Below, piece after piece: positions 9,683 to 18,791 of a stretch of DNA of 44,597 bases. The translations under genes and the position numbers were made by a program. Under the pieces are notes generated by a model that was given only the letters and a program-made list of their open reading frames with translations, was not told the DNA's origin and did not search any database. Within the stretch, counting starts at the first letter, position 1. Each line of letters starts with the position of its first letter. Origin of the DNA: Bacteroidota bacterium (GTDB taxonomy: Bacteria; Bacteroidota; Bacteroidia; NS11-12g; UBA9320); assembly GCA_018700895.1 (NCBI GenBank), contig JABIUV010000049.1:1-44597 (forward strand). Reading direction: 5' to 3'.

Positions 9683-10177
9683 TTATTTTATTAATTTTTT
9701 AAGTTCTGACCACCGTTCATCTACCACATCTTCATCAGCAGTTTCCGAATGGTCTATTTCGCATTGTTTATTGGTTAAAGAATTTTCGCAAATTAATCGG
9801 GTAGGCATACTCAAACATATTTCCTCGTAAAGAGAGTCGTATGTCGAATATACTTGATTATTAACACTCAGATAGTTCTCCTCCTGAAGCAAATCTTCAT
9901 TAGAAGTAAGCTTGAGTACCTCGTTTCGAGTCGAATCTAAAAGTAGTTTGATTTCGCTTAAACAGCGTTCGCAACTGGAAAAGACGGTTCCTATTAAGGT
10001 ATAATCTAATACCAAGGTGTTGTCGTTTTTGAGGCAATCTATCTTGGCGTCTATATCACATCGGTCATATAGGCTATTTTCTTTTAACTGAAAGAACGTA
10101 TCATTCAATTTGAAAGTAAAGGTGTCTTTCTCGTTTTTAAACTTTATAAATTCTATATCAAAGTCGGACAACTTCAT
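9683..10177 (-). CDS. DUF177 (YceD) protein
   Basis: A 164-residue protein whose position directly before rpmF and the C-x2-C at CERCLSE near residue 92 identify the YceD/DUF177 family, which is linked to 23S rRNA maturation in plants and bacteria. A second cysteine pair (ICENSLTNKQC) lies near 130-140. It is the first gene of the operon that runs through accC, and a -7 element lies 13 bases in front of its ATG. Confidence 0.85.
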   Translation of the reverse strand: MKLSDFDIEFIKFKNEKDTFTFKLNDTFFQLKENSLYDRCDIDAKIDCLKNDNTLVLDYTLIGTVFSSCERCLSEIKLLLDSTRNEVLKLTSNEDLLQEENYLSVNNQVYSTYDSLYEEICLSMPTRLICENSLTNKQCEIDHSETADEDVVDERWSELKKLIK

Positions 10178-10190
10178 CTCAAAAAGTCTG

Positions 10191-10198
10191 CAAAGGTA
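10191..10198 (-). promoter_or_regulatory. -7 promoter element of the DUF177-rpmF-plsX-fabH-accBC operon
   Basis: On the minus strand the bases read TACCTTTG, an exact TAnnTTTG match placed 13 bases before the DUF177 start codon. A clear -33 TTG at the usual distance is not seen, so the element is called on the -7 box and position only. Confidence 0.5.
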
Positions 10199-10234
10199 TT
10201 GTTTTTAGTTATAAACTAGTTATTAAGAGTAAAC

Positions 10235-11311
10235 TTATCTCAGATTGGGCAAACCAATGCTAAACTTCTCGCGTCGGTGATCTCTGAAGTCTAACTGTTG
10301 TACGCTTGTGTCGTAATAAGCCAAACGATTGCGGTGTATTTTATTAATAAGGTACAGAGCATTGATAAAGGAAGCTGAATCTGCTACTCCTTTACCGGCA
10401 ATATCATAGGCTGTTCCGTGGTCGGGTGATGTACGTATGATAGGTAAGCCAGCAGTATAATTTATACCATCTGCAAAAGCTACTTGCTTGAAGGGAATGA
10501 GTACTTGATCGTGATACATACCCAGTATGCCGTCAAAGTTGTCTGCATTGGCAGATCCAAAAAATCCATCGGGAGGATAAGGGCCTATAGCCAATATGCC
10601 TTTATCTTGTGCCTGCTTTACTGCTGGTTTAATATGGTCTATCTCTTCGGTGCCTATAAGTCCATCATCACCACCGTGAGGGTTTATGCCCAATACTGCA
10701 ATTTTGGGCTTTGTGATGCCGAAGTCAGCTTGTAAATTTTGATGGAGTGTTTCTATCTGTTCCAAAACATTTTCACTGGTGATACGCTCGGCAACCTCAT
10801 TAAGAGCATTGTGTCCTGTAACCATGGCTACACGCATATCATCATTGAGCAGTATCATTTGTGCAGCACTACCAAATTCATAGGCAAAGTACTGCGTATG
10901 CCCATTAAAGGATAAGCCTGCATCAACAGTCGATTTTTTATCGATAGGTGCAGTAAGGATATTTTCTATAATTCCATCTTTAATATCTTGTACGGCAAGT
11001 TGTAGTGCATCATATGCAAATTTGCCTGCTGATGTGCTAGGTGTGCCAGGTGTTATTTCTATGCGGTCATTGCCGCATACTCTCAGGTTTAGTTGACCTT
11101 CTTTTATGTCGTTAGCATTCCTTACGATGTTAAAGTTGAGCAGGGGCATCTCAAGTAATTCGGTGTAAAACTTAAACACGTAAGTATTGGCATATACTAC
11201 TGGCGTACAGTAGTTTAGCACCAATTCATTGCTTAGTGTTTTAATGATTAGCTCAGGCCCTACTCCGTTGTAATCTCCTATTGTTATTCCTATACAAGGT
11301 TTTTTACTCAT
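10235..11311 (-). CDS. pdxA: 4-hydroxythreonine-4-phosphate dehydrogenase
   Basis: PdxA oxidises 4-phosphohydroxy-L-threonine in the pyridoxal phosphate pathway. The start at 11311 gives MSKKPCIGITIGDYNGVGPE, the usual family N-terminus; an in-frame ATG 33 bases upstream would add eleven residues without homology and is disfavoured. Further hallmarks are NGHTQYFA, the metal-binding region AVLGINPHGGDDGLIG and the GMYHDQVLIPFK and RTSPDHGTAYDIAGKG stretches near the C-terminus. The 57 bases behind it carry the promoter of the next operon. Confidence 0.94.
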   Translation of the reverse strand: MSKKPCIGITIGDYNGVGPELIIKTLSNELVLNYCTPVVYANTYVFKFYTELLEMPLLNFNIVRNANDIKEGQLNLRVCGNDRIEITPGTPSTSAGKFAYDALQLAVQDIKDGIIENILTAPIDKKSTVDAGLSFNGHTQYFAYEFGSAAQMILLNDDMRVAMVTGHNALNEVAERITSENVLEQIETLHQNLQADFGITKPKIAVLGINPHGGDDGLIGTEEIDHIKPAVKQAQDKGILAIGPYPPDGFFGSANADNFDGILGMYHDQVLIPFKQVAFADGINYTAGLPIIRTSPDHGTAYDIAGKGVADSASFINALYLINKIHRNRLAYYDTSVQQLDFRDHRREKFSIGLPNLR

Positions 11312-11440
11312 AGATAAGGCAAAGCAACGGTTTTTTTTTAACAAAAGTGAATATTACTGCTTATGTTGTGTATGGTATGATTCAAAGTATTCGTATTCAG
11401 AACCTTTAAGCCGAAAGAAGTGTAAGCCTCATTCCGATGA

Positions 11441-12484
11441 TTACTGACTCTGTTTGGTAGACTTAAGCCAGGCAGGGAATACCAACAAACCAGCAAATAA
11501 GTAGGGCCAGTAGCTAAGTAATCGCCATAAGAAGGCGGTAGTACTTGTAATTTGACCGTGGGCGAAATAATTATTCATAAAACCCTTAAACAACCATTCG
11601 GCCATACCAGCAGCACCAGGTGTGGCTGGTATCATCAGTGCAGCCCACATCACTAGTTGTTTTCCAAAAATTTCGGCAGCAGCAACACCATTACCTAAGG
11701 CTAATATTAGACAATTGACCAACATAAATCTGCTAATCCACGCAATGCAAGTTGCACCAAATGCTTTTATCCAGTAGGTAGATGATTCTGTTCTGAAGGC
11801 CTTGGCGGCTTGTATCATGTTTTCGCCCCAAGTAGCAACTTTATCCTCAAAACGTTTGAGTAAGGGTAAACGGGTAAATAGCATCACAAACTTTGAAATT
11901 GCCTTAGGTTTGAAGAATAGACCAAAACCAATGAGCAAGCACCATAACAAAAATATGGTATATATCGTAGTAAAGTATTTCCAAATGGTCTCACGAGTGA
12001 GGTAACCTATTTCTAAAGGAATAATCTCTGTTTTTTGAACCCATATAAACATAAAAGGAACAGCTAGCACGTAGAAGAGAACATCCAAAAAAGAGGTGAC
12101 TAGTACAATAGCAGTTCCTCTACCTGCGTCTATATTTTTTTCTCTAGCGAGAAGTAGTAAAGCGGCTGCGGTTCCACCTACTATGCCTGGAGATATAGCG
12201 GAAGAAAACTCCCAGAGCACGATAATCTGAACGGCTCGCAACCAGCTAACTTGCCCATTAGATAAAACCTTGATACGATACGCGTAGCCCAATATGCGGG
12301 TCACAACAGTGAGCAATGCCACGCATAGCCAAAAAGAAACTGTCGCGGTCCACGAGATGCTGTTATATGCATCTACATCATAATCTTGGAGAAAAAAGTA
12401 AAGAGCCGTAGCAATGCCTATTAGCAGTGGTATTATTATTTTTCTACCGCTGAAATAGCCAGCTATTTGGTCGGTAGTGCTCAA
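11441..12484 (-). CDS. UPF0104/lysylphosphatidylglycerol synthase transmembrane-region protein
   Basis: A 347-residue integral membrane protein with about eight hydrophobic segments. It resembles the flippase-like integral membrane part of MprF (UPF0104 family) without the catalytic cytoplasmic domain. Visible family features are SPGIVGGTAAALLLLARE near residue 97-115 and the MIPATPGAAGMAEW stretch near 284-297. The substrate is unknown. Its ATG overlaps the end of the isocitrate dehydrogenase gene by four bases, so the two are translationally coupled, which says nothing obvious about function. Confidence 0.78.
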   Translation of the reverse strand: MSTTDQIAGYFSGRKIIIPLLIGIATALYFFLQDYDVDAYNSISWTATVSFWLCVALLTVVTRILGYAYRIKVLSNGQVSWLRAVQIIVLWEFSSAISPGIVGGTAAALLLLAREKNIDAGRGTAIVLVTSFLDVLFYVLAVPFMFIWVQKTEIIPLEIGYLTRETIWKYFTTIYTIFLLWCLLIGFGLFFKPKAISKFVMLFTRLPLLKRFEDKVATWGENMIQAAKAFRTESSTYWIKAFGATCIAWISRFMLVNCLILALGNGVAAAEIFGKQLVMWAALMIPATPGAAGMAEWLFKGFMNNYFAHGQITSTTAFLWRLLSYWPYLFAGLLVFPAWLKSTKQSQ

Positions 12485-13941
12485 CTCAATGCGTTCACCT
12501 TTTGCCCTTGAGCGAGTGAGTACTTTCGTTCGCCATCTATGGTAAGCAGCATCTCCACAGAACTTACGGTAAGGTGATCATATACTCTCATTGCCTGCTC
12601 CATAAATTTCTTTTTCTTAATTTCAGCAGTAGTGTTCTTTTCTATTCGTACTACGTAGGTATCCACAAGGTCTGTAAATACAGATCCTTCCGGCCATACT
12701 TGCGTGCCTCTATTGGTAATAGTAGTTACCTCCATATCGGCATCTAAGTTGGCTTGAACAATGGCGGCTATATTATCCGCCTGCTGTTCAGATTCTATGA
12801 AAATATCTATACCTACGGTTTCGATAGTTTCGTCGCTAGATATCATCATTCTATTGTTTGCCAATTGTGTAGGCTTATGGTATTTCTCTGGGTCACTGTC
12901 GGTGATTTTACTTAAATCTAGTTCCGCTATAATAGCATCGGCAAACTCTTGTGTCCCAACTGATTTAGCTCTGTCTTCACCAAAATCTCCTGTATGTACT
13001 CCATTATCTATGGCTGCAAGTAATGCGTTGCGTATTGCACTACCATAATGTTCTAGTCCCATTTGATTAAGCATCAAAGTGCCACTGAGAAGAAGTGATG
13101 TTGGGTTAGCTAAATTTTGACCAGCAATATCAGGTGCGGTACCGTGTACTGCCTCAAATATTTTAATATGATCTCCTAGATTTGCAGATGGGGCAAATCC
13201 AAGTCCGCCTACTAATCCCGCACATAGGTCTGATACGATATCACCTTGCAAGTTAGTCAGTACTACGCACTCAAATTGTTGTGGAGCGTAAACCAGTTTC
13301 ATACAAAGAGCATCCACTATTACATCTTCGGCTTTGAGTTGAGGGTATTCTTTGGCTATTTCATAAAAGGTGTCTAAAAACATCCCATCAGTTAGCTTCA
13401 TGATATTCGCTTTGTGGCCACAAGTTACAGTTTTATAACCTTCTTTGATGGCTGTTTCAAAAGCAGAGCGAATAACCTGCTCACTGCCCGGACGTGATAT
13501 GATTCTGCGGCTTACTGCCACGTCTTTTGTCATATAATGTTCTATCCCTCCGTAGGTGTCTTCTATGTTTTCACGCACAATTGTCAGGTTTATGGGAATG
13601 CCTGCCTTGCTAAAAACGGTATCTACCCCTTTTATGGTTTGAAATTTCCTAATATTAGAATGTGTGTTCCAAGTTTTACGTGCTGTGACGTTAATGCTTT
13701 TCACTCCGCCGCCCTTTGGTGTTTCCATCGGACCTTTAAAAAGTATACCTGTAGCCTCTACACTTGCTTTGGCATCATCTGTCATTCCTGTAGTATATCC
13801 GCGGTCGTAGACACCTTTGCCCATGTCAATAAATTGGTATTCTAACGGAACTTGTGCTGCTTCAAAAATTCGCAATACTGCGTCCATTATTTCTGGTCCG
13901 ATGCCGTCTCCCTTTGCTACTGATATCTCAACGTTGCTCAT
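12481..13941 (-). CDS. icd: NADP-dependent isocitrate dehydrogenase, long form
   Basis: A 486-residue member of the isocitrate/isopropylmalate dehydrogenase family that oxidises isocitrate to 2-oxoglutarate in the TCA cycle. KGDGIGPEIMDAV (10-22) opens the fold; the substrate-binding REN motif (IVRENIEDTYGG) lies near 125 and the metal and cofactor regions DIAGQNLANP and VHGTAPD near 265-285. About 140 extra C-terminal residues follow the catalytic fold, as in the Thermus and Rickettsia type enzymes rather than the E. coli one. Cofactor choice is inferred from family. Confidence 0.93.
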   Translation of the reverse strand: MSNVEISVAKGDGIGPEIMDAVLRIFEAAQVPLEYQFIDMGKGVYDRGYTTGMTDDAKASVEATGILFKGPMETPKGGGVKSINVTARKTWNTHSNIRKFQTIKGVDTVFSKAGIPINLTIVRENIEDTYGGIEHYMTKDVAVSRRIISRPGSEQVIRSAFETAIKEGYKTVTCGHKANIMKLTDGMFLDTFYEIAKEYPQLKAEDVIVDALCMKLVYAPQQFECVVLTNLQGDIVSDLCAGLVGGLGFAPSANLGDHIKIFEAVHGTAPDIAGQNLANPTSLLLSGTLMLNQMGLEHYGSAIRNALLAAIDNGVHTGDFGEDRAKSVGTQEFADAIIAELDLSKITDSDPEKYHKPTQLANNRMMISSDETIETVGIDIFIESEQQADNIAAIVQANLDADMEVTTITNRGTQVWPEGSVFTDLVDTYVVRIEKNTTAEIKKKKFMEQAMRVYDHLTVSSVEMLLTIDGERKYSLAQGQKVNALS

Positions 13942-13961
13942 TATTTAAATAGAGTATAGTG

Positions 13962-13994
13962 CAAAGGTATTATTCTTTCACCCATAACGGGCAA
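13962..13994 (-). promoter_or_regulatory. Promoter of icd
   Basis: The minus strand reads TACCTTTG over 13969-13962 with TTG over 13994-13992, a 22-base spacer, close to the Bacteroidota -33/-7 promoter. The -7 box is 20 bases before the icd ATG. Confidence 0.55.
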
Positions 13995-14068
13995 TTAGGC
14001 ACACTTTTTGCTGCATACAAAAGTCATGCATGGGTTATATTTTTACGGCTTTTTTTGGTCACTAATAT

Positions 14069-14076
14069 TACCTTTG
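14069..14076 (+). promoter_or_regulatory. -7 promoter element of rpoD
   Basis: TACCTTTG is an exact TAnnTTTG match 37 bases before the rpoD ATG. No convincing -33 TTG lies at the standard distance. Confidence 0.5.
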
Positions 14077-14113
14077 TACAAACTTTAAACTAAGAGATAG
14101 TAGAAGGAAATAA

Positions 14114-14977
14114 ATGAGACAACTTAAAATATCAAAACAGTTTACCAATAGAGAGAATAAATCATTGGATAAGTACCTCAACGAAATTAGTAAGGTATCC
14201 ATGATTGATGCTCAAGAGGAGGTGGTTTTAGCTGGTAGAATACGTGAAGGTGATCAGGCAGCTTTGGAAAAATTAGTAAATGCAAACTTACGTTTCGTAG
14301 TATCGGTATCTAAGCAGTACCAAAATCAAGGTTTAACACTTGGTGATTTGATAAATGAAGGAAATCTCGGTCTGATAAAAGCGGCAAAACGTTTTGACGA
14401 GACACGTGGATTTAAATTTATATCATATGCCGTATGGTGGATACGTCAGTCTATTCTTCAAGCATTGGCAGACCAATCGCGTATCGTACGCTTACCGCTT
14501 AATAAAGTAGGTAGTATAGGTAGAATAAGTGCTGCAGCAGCTCGACTAGAGCAATTGCAAGAGCGTGAACCAACTCCTGAAGAGATAGCGAAAGAGCTGG
14601 AGATATCTGTTACGGAGGTAGAGAATGCATTTAAGTCTTCAGGTAGACATATGTCTATAGATGCTCCGCTGATAGAGGGAGAGGACAATAGCTTACTTGG
14701 TGTATTGGACAATAACGATGAGCCAAATCCAGATCAACCATTAATGGATGAGTCGCTTCGTAAGGAAATAAACCGTGTAATCTCCACCCTGTCTGAAAAA
14801 GAAAGAGATGTACTAAAGTACTACTATGGCCTAGATGGCGGCCCTGCACATACGTTAGAAGATATTTCTGATAAAGTAGGCCTAACACGTGAGCGTGTAC
14901 GTCAAATTAAAGAAAAAGCACTTAGAAGACTTCGTAAGTCTAGCAAGAGCAAAATATTGAAATCGTACTTAGGTTAA
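14114..14977 (+). CDS. rpoD: Primary RNA polymerase sigma factor (RpoD/SigA, Bacteroidota short form)
   Basis: The 287-residue protein has sigma regions 1.2 to 4.2: [10 protein letters not shown] (1.2), [15 protein letters not shown] and [34 protein letters not shown] (2.1-2.4, about 80-117), a region 3 with [15 protein letters not shown], and region 4.2 [20 protein letters not shown] near 252. Region 1.1 is missing, as is normal for the Bacteroidota primary sigma. This factor reads the TAnnTTTG promoters noted across the window. It is transcribed away from icd and ends in its own terminator. Confidence 0.94.
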   Translation: MRQLKISKQFTNRENKSLDKYLNEISKVSMIDAQEEVVLAGRIREGDQAALEKLVNANLRFVVSVSKQYQNQGLTLGDLINEGNLGLIKAAKRFDETRGFKFISYAVWWIRQSILQALADQSRIVRLPLNKVGSIGRISAAAARLEQLQEREPTPEEIAKELEISVTEVENAFKSSGRHMSIDAPLIEGEDNSLLGVLDNNDEPNPDQPLMDESLRKEINRVISTLSEKERDVLKYYYGLDGGPAHTLEDISDKVGLTRERVRQIKEKALRRLRKSSKSKILKSYLG

Positions 14978-15001
14978 TCCTGAACTTAGAATATTCTTTA
15001 G

Positions 15002-15029
15002 AAGGTCGTCCGTGAGGATGTCCTTTTTT
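15002..15029 (+). terminator. Terminator of rpoD
   Basis: AAGGTCGTCC at 15002-15011 pairs with GGATGTCCTT at 15016-15025 with one U.U mismatch and one G.U; the loop GTGA is a GNRA tetraloop, and six T (15024-15029) follow. Confidence 0.75.
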
Positions 15030-15307
15030 GGTTTTGAAAATCACTTCAACTTTAGCCGGCTTACCTCTAAGGGTAAAAGAGTAAGCATATTAAAACTTTG
15101 AGTAAAGCCCACCTAGGTGCAATTCACTGAAAATATTGAACACTGATTCGTCGCGGTTAACGGATTAGGTTGATATACGCAGCTCTTTTTTGATTAAAAT
15201 CAAAAAACAACTCCTTTATACTTAGCTAGGCTTTACCATAAAACCTTTACCTATGACAAAATACCTGCGGGAATTTTGTGTCTGTATTGTAAAAGAGCTA
15301 AGTTTTT
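15030..15307. other. Non-coding region with several long inverted repeats, possible structured RNA
   Basis: No plausible gene lies in these 278 bases. Pairings visible are GCTTACCTCT (from 15059) with AGAGTAAGC, one bulge; 15102-15117 with 15221-15236, 14 of 16 positions paired including one G.U; TTTTTTGATT at 15186-15195 with AATCAAAAAA at 15198-15207; AGCTCTTTT at 15181-15189 with AAAAGAGCT at 15291-15299; CTTAGCT at 15221-15227 with AGCTAAG at 15296-15302; and ACAAAAT with ATTTTGT near 15256-15279. A run of seven T at 15303-15309 follows the last partner on the plus strand. Some pairings exclude each other. It does not look like tmRNA, RNase P or SRP RNA. A small RNA is an inference. Confidence 0.35.
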
Positions 15308-16000
15308 TTAAGAAGATAAGCTACGACCTATTTTTACTCTCTCATACACCACATAGCAAATGCCATACATTAGGAAATAGTAGAGGTAATCTTCTATGGG
15401 AATGGTAAGAAAGCGTATGCCCAAGTTTTCGGCATTGTTATACCATACTATCGGCTCTGGGGTGAAGTAGCCAGTGAGTATGCCGTTTAAGATGCAAAAA
15501 GGGATAAGAATAATTACATAGCTCAGATAAAAAATACCGCGATCGGGCGGATTGAGTTTTATCATTATCAAGGTAAAGATGATAACAAGTACTGAGACGG
15601 TAGTAGTATATATATTCCCAAACCCTGCAATGAGATATACGGAGGCAAGTGCCACAAAAAAGTAGTCTAGGTACTTTTCTATGGGCTTTAATAAGTTCTT
15701 TACTTTAAGTATCACTAGCTGATCATACAAAAACATAAAGGCATATGGTATACAGAAGAAAAACAACCACTCTTCTAGCGGTAGATGCAGAAATGTAGGA
15801 CCGAGTAGGTATTGCTCATTAAAACCCCACACGCCTAAAACAGCAAAAAGCACATCCCATGAGATGATACAAACGCACATTACCGCTATGGAGATAAAAA
15901 GATACTTCCATCTACGGTAAAAGTGACCCAGTTTATTAAAACTGAGGATAAATGGAAAGAAGATGGCTCCGAGGTTTACCCAGAGGTATAGACTGTCCAT
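15308..16000 (-). CDS. crtY: Lycopene beta-cyclase, fused CrtY-cd type
   Basis: A 230-residue membrane protein with six to seven hydrophobic segments made of two tandem lycopene cyclase domains, the fused form of the heterodimeric CrtYc/CrtYd enzyme. Each half carries the family motif: PLEEW at 74-78 (followed by LFFF) and PIED at 201-204 (followed by YLYYF). It closes beta-ionone rings on lycopene to give beta-carotene in the membrane. Its ATG shares one base with the crtZ stop codon (TAATG), so the two are coupled, and it is the last gene of the carotenoid operon. Confidence 0.9.
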   Translation of the reverse strand: MDSLYLWVNLGAIFFPFILSFNKLGHFYRRWKYLFISIAVMCVCIISWDVLFAVLGVWGFNEQYLLGPTFLHLPLEEWLFFFCIPYAFMFLYDQLVILKVKNLLKPIEKYLDYFFVALASVYLIAGFGNIYTTTVSVLVIIFTLIMIKLNPPDRGIFYLSYVIILIPFCILNGILTGYFTPEPIVWYNNAENLGIRFLTIPIEDYLYYFLMYGICYVVYERVKIGRSLSS

Positions 16001-16455
16001 TACTTAGCTTCTTTGATATACTTAGGCGGCACTACCAGCATCCCAAAGCATTCGCCATTATCGGGGCCTAAGTGCTTATGATGCACCTTATGTGCCTTGC
16101 GTATGGCTTTTAGATACTGGTTCTTAGTACGGGTAAATATTTTGAACCGCTGATGAATAAAAATATCGTGCACCAAGAAATAAGCTAATCCATACAATGA
16201 TATGCCCACACCTACAAAAAAGAGTGGAAACATACCTGCCACAGCACTACCTAAGATGTAGCAAGCCGCACTAGGTATCGCAAATATGAGAAAGAATGCA
16301 TCATTCTTTTCCCAGAAACCGGGATCGTGCTGGTGGTGGTCCTTATGTAAATACCATAGGAAACCGTGCATTACGTATTTATGAGCAAACCAAGCTACAA
16401 ACTCCATAGCCAAGAAAGTGCCAAGCGTAATGAGTATATAAATAAGTATCATCAT
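16000..16455 (-). CDS. crtZ: Beta-carotene 3-hydroxylase
   Basis: The 151-residue di-iron membrane enzyme adds hydroxyl groups to the beta-ionone rings, turning beta-carotene into zeaxanthin. The histidine clusters of the fatty acid hydroxylase superfamily are intact: HKYVMH near 25-30, HKDHHQHD near 38-45, HDIFIHQRF near 115 and HKVHHKHLG near 137. Four hydrophobic segments are visible. It starts 6 bases after crtB ends; a second ATG one codon downstream is an equally possible start. Confidence 0.92.
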   Translation of the reverse strand: MMILIYILITLGTFLAMEFVAWFAHKYVMHGFLWYLHKDHHQHDPGFWEKNDAFFLIFAIPSAACYILGSAVAGMFPLFFVGVGISLYGLAYFLVHDIFIHQRFKIFTRTKNQYLKAIRKAHKVHHKHLGPDNGECFGMLVVPPKYIKEAK

Positions 16456-16461
16456 AAGATA

Positions 16462-17304
16462 TTATAAAAAGTATGCACCCATTGCTAGTCTAGCTTTGGA
16501 GGTAAATAGTAATCTAAACTTGGTAGAATTAGGGACTCGCAATCGTTTGGTAAATAACTCTTCAAAACTAGCATTTTCTAATTTTCTAAAAAGTTTGAAG
16601 TAATATCGATATGCAGTATACACACCATACTTGGAGTTAGCGGGTAATCTATTAATAGCTTCTAAGGCGTGTTTGAAATCCGCGGCAATATCTTTTTCTA
16701 TGGCAGCTTTGAGTTCTGGAGTCCATTCTTGCACATTCATCCCTGGGAAGTATAGACGACCAAGGTTATCTTTATCTGCCTTGAGATCGCGTAGAAAGTT
16801 TACCTTTTGGAACGCAGACCCTAAACTCATTGCTCCATCTTTTAGACTCTCATATTGCATATTGTCACCATTGCAAAATACACGTAGACACATCAAGCCT
16901 ACTACTTGAGCACTGCCGAGTATGTATTTTTCGAAAGTAGCTTGATCGTATGTCTGCTCCTCTAGGTCCATCTCCATACTATCAAAGAAAGCATCTATCA
17001 ACCATTGGTCTATCTTATAGTAATTTACCGCGTGCTGAAAACTATTGAGGATAGGGTTTAAGCTTATATTATGCTCAATGGCCTCTACAGTTTGTTTACG
17101 AAAATCTGTAATTAAGGCTTCTTTGTCGTAGCCTTCAAAAGAATCTACAATTTCGTCAGCAAAGCGTACAAATCCGTAAATAGCGTACACCGGTTCGCGT
17201 ACAGATTCGTGTAACATTCTGATGCCTAGCGAAAAGGAGGTGCTGTAGGCATTAGTTACCATTTTACTAGCCTTTAGAGATACGGTATCAAATAATGCTT
17301 TCAT
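16462..17304 (-). CDS. crtB: Phytoene synthase
   Basis: A 280-residue squalene/phytoene synthase that joins two geranylgeranyl diphosphates head to head. The two aspartate motifs that bind Mg-diphosphate are present: DEIVD at 50-54 and DLKAD at 173-177, the latter followed by NLGRLYFP. YAIYGFVRFAD just before the first motif is typical. Its start overlaps the end of crtI by 17 bases. No GGPP synthase (crtE) lies in the window. Confidence 0.94.
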   Translation of the reverse strand: MKALFDTVSLKASKMVTNAYSTSFSLGIRMLHESVREPVYAIYGFVRFADEIVDSFEGYDKEALITDFRKQTVEAIEHNISLNPILNSFQHAVNYYKIDQWLIDAFFDSMEMDLEEQTYDQATFEKYILGSAQVVGLMCLRVFCNGDNMQYESLKDGAMSLGSAFQKVNFLRDLKADKDNLGRLYFPGMNVQEWTPELKAAIEKDIAADFKHALEAINRLPANSKYGVYTAYRYYFKLFRKLENASFEELFTKRLRVPNSTKFRLLFTSKARLAMGAYFL

Positions 17305-18769
17305 GGGTGTTTTGTTCTTGTGTGATAAGGTGTGAAACTATTTTGCCAGAGATTATGCTTGGCGGCACGCCCGGACCAGGCACCGTAAGTTGTCCTATGT
17401 AGTAGAGGTTATCTACCTTCTTGTTTTTGCACTTGGGTTTTAAGATGGCGGTTTGCTTGAGCGTATTGGCCAAGCCGTATGCATTTCCTTTGAAACTATT
17501 ATACTCTCCCACAAAATCAGAATGAGCAAAGCTCTCGTATACTTCTATGTGAGGCCGTATATCGTGACCGGTGTGTTTTTGTAGTCTATCGCATATCATA
17601 CTAAAGTAGCGTTCCTTGGTTGCTTCGTCATCTTTTAACTCGGTAGATACTGGCACTAAAAAAAATAAATTTTCCTTTCCGTCAGGTGCTACAGTAGTAT
17701 CTGTTTTGCTCGGGTTACAAATATAGAACAATGGAGCTTTGGGCCACTGATGTGTGTCGTATATTTCTACTGCGTGGTGATCAAAACTTTCGTCGAAAAA
17801 GAGATTGTGGTGTTTTATACCATCTAGCTGCTTATTAAGCCCAACGTAATACAATAAACTACTTGGAGCCATTGTACGCTTGTCCCAGTACTTTTGGTCG
17901 TAATTGCGGTACTCCGGTGCGAGGAGTTTTTGCTCGGTATGGTGATAATCGGCACCACTCACTACCACGTCTGCGGTATGGAGCTCTCCATCTACTTGTA
18001 TTCCTACGGCAGCCCTGCCAGTGGTTACTATTTCGGTTACGTTAGCGTTGGTATGAAAGGTTACACCTTGCTCTTTAGCTACCGATACCATAGCTTCTAC
18101 AATTTTGTTCATACCACCCATCGGATACCATGTACCTAAAGCCATATCGGCATAATTCATCAGGCTATACAGCGAGGGTGTATTTTGTGGCTTAGCACCC
18201 AAAAATAGGACAGGAAACTCCAAGAGTTCTATTAACTTAGGATGTGTGAAAAACTGGCGAATGTGTTTACTTATGGGTTTAAATAAATCGAGCGAAAGGC
18301 CTTTGCGAGCAGTATCTATACTCAAAAACTCGGTGAAGGAGAGTGAAGGCTTGGTGACAAAATCGCCCATACCTACCTCATACTTCATTTTGGCTTCAGT
18401 TAAAAATTGTTCTAATTTTTTACCTGAGCCTTTTTCATAAGACTCGAAATAAGCCTTGAGCTCTGTCATAGATGCTGGAATGTCATCTGGTGCATCTGGC
18501 CAAAACACTCTGTAGCTTGGGTCTATTCTTCGTAGGTCGTAAAAATCGCTTACTTTTTTACCAAAATCAGCAAAGAAATCTTCGAACACATCGGGCATCC
18601 AGTACCAACTTGGCCCCATGTCAAAGGTGAAGCCATCTATTTCTTTGGTGCGTGCTCTACCGCCTAATGTGCTGTTTTTTTCAAAAACGTGCACTTCGTG
18701 ACCTTGTTGGGCCAAATAGCAAGCATTTGATAATGAGGAAAACCCCGATCCGATTATTGAAACTTTCAC
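17288..18769 (-). CDS. crtI: Phytoene desaturase
   Basis: The 493-residue FAD enzyme introduces the double bonds that turn phytoene into lycopene. The dinucleotide fold opens VSIIGSGFSSLSNACYL (3-19), with Ser where most relatives have Gly in the loop. GRARTKEIDGFTFDMGPSWYWMPDVFE near 42-64 and the C-terminal PGPGVPPSIISGK FAD motif near 462-474 are family hallmarks. It is the first gene of the crtI-crtB-crtZ-crtY run, starting 51 bases after the MerR gene ends; that gap contains repeats described separately. Confidence 0.95.
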   Translation of the reverse strand: MKVSIIGSGFSSLSNACYLAQQGHEVHVFEKNSTLGGRARTKEIDGFTFDMGPSWYWMPDVFEDFFADFGKKVSDFYDLRRIDPSYRVFWPDAPDDIPASMTELKAYFESYEKGSGKKLEQFLTEAKMKYEVGMGDFVTKPSLSFTEFLSIDTARKGLSLDLFKPISKHIRQFFTHPKLIELLEFPVLFLGAKPQNTPSLYSLMNYADMALGTWYPMGGMNKIVEAMVSVAKEQGVTFHTNANVTEIVTTGRAAVGIQVDGELHTADVVVSGADYHHTEQKLLAPEYRNYDQKYWDKRTMAPSSLLYYVGLNKQLDGIKHHNLFFDESFDHHAVEIYDTHQWPKAPLFYICNPSKTDTTVAPDGKENLFFLVPVSTELKDDEATKERYFSMICDRLQKHTGHDIRPHIEVYESFAHSDFVGEYNSFKGNAYGLANTLKQTAILKPKCKNKKVDNLYYIGQLTVPGPGVPPSIISGKIVSHLITQEQNTHESII

Positions 18770-18770
18770 C

Positions 18771-18791
18771 TTTGTTTAAATTTTGTTCAAC
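18771..18791. promoter_or_regulatory. 11-bp direct repeats before crtI, possible operator
   Basis: TTTGTTTAAA at 18771-18780 recurs as TTTGTTCAAC at 18782-18791, 11 bases apart, and a related inverted copy (GTTAAAC) lies at 18806-18812. The repeats sit between merR and crtI, directly before the crtI ATG. CarH-type regulators are known to grip direct repeats with an 11-bp pitch; linking these repeats to the neighbouring regulator is an inference. Confidence 0.35.
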
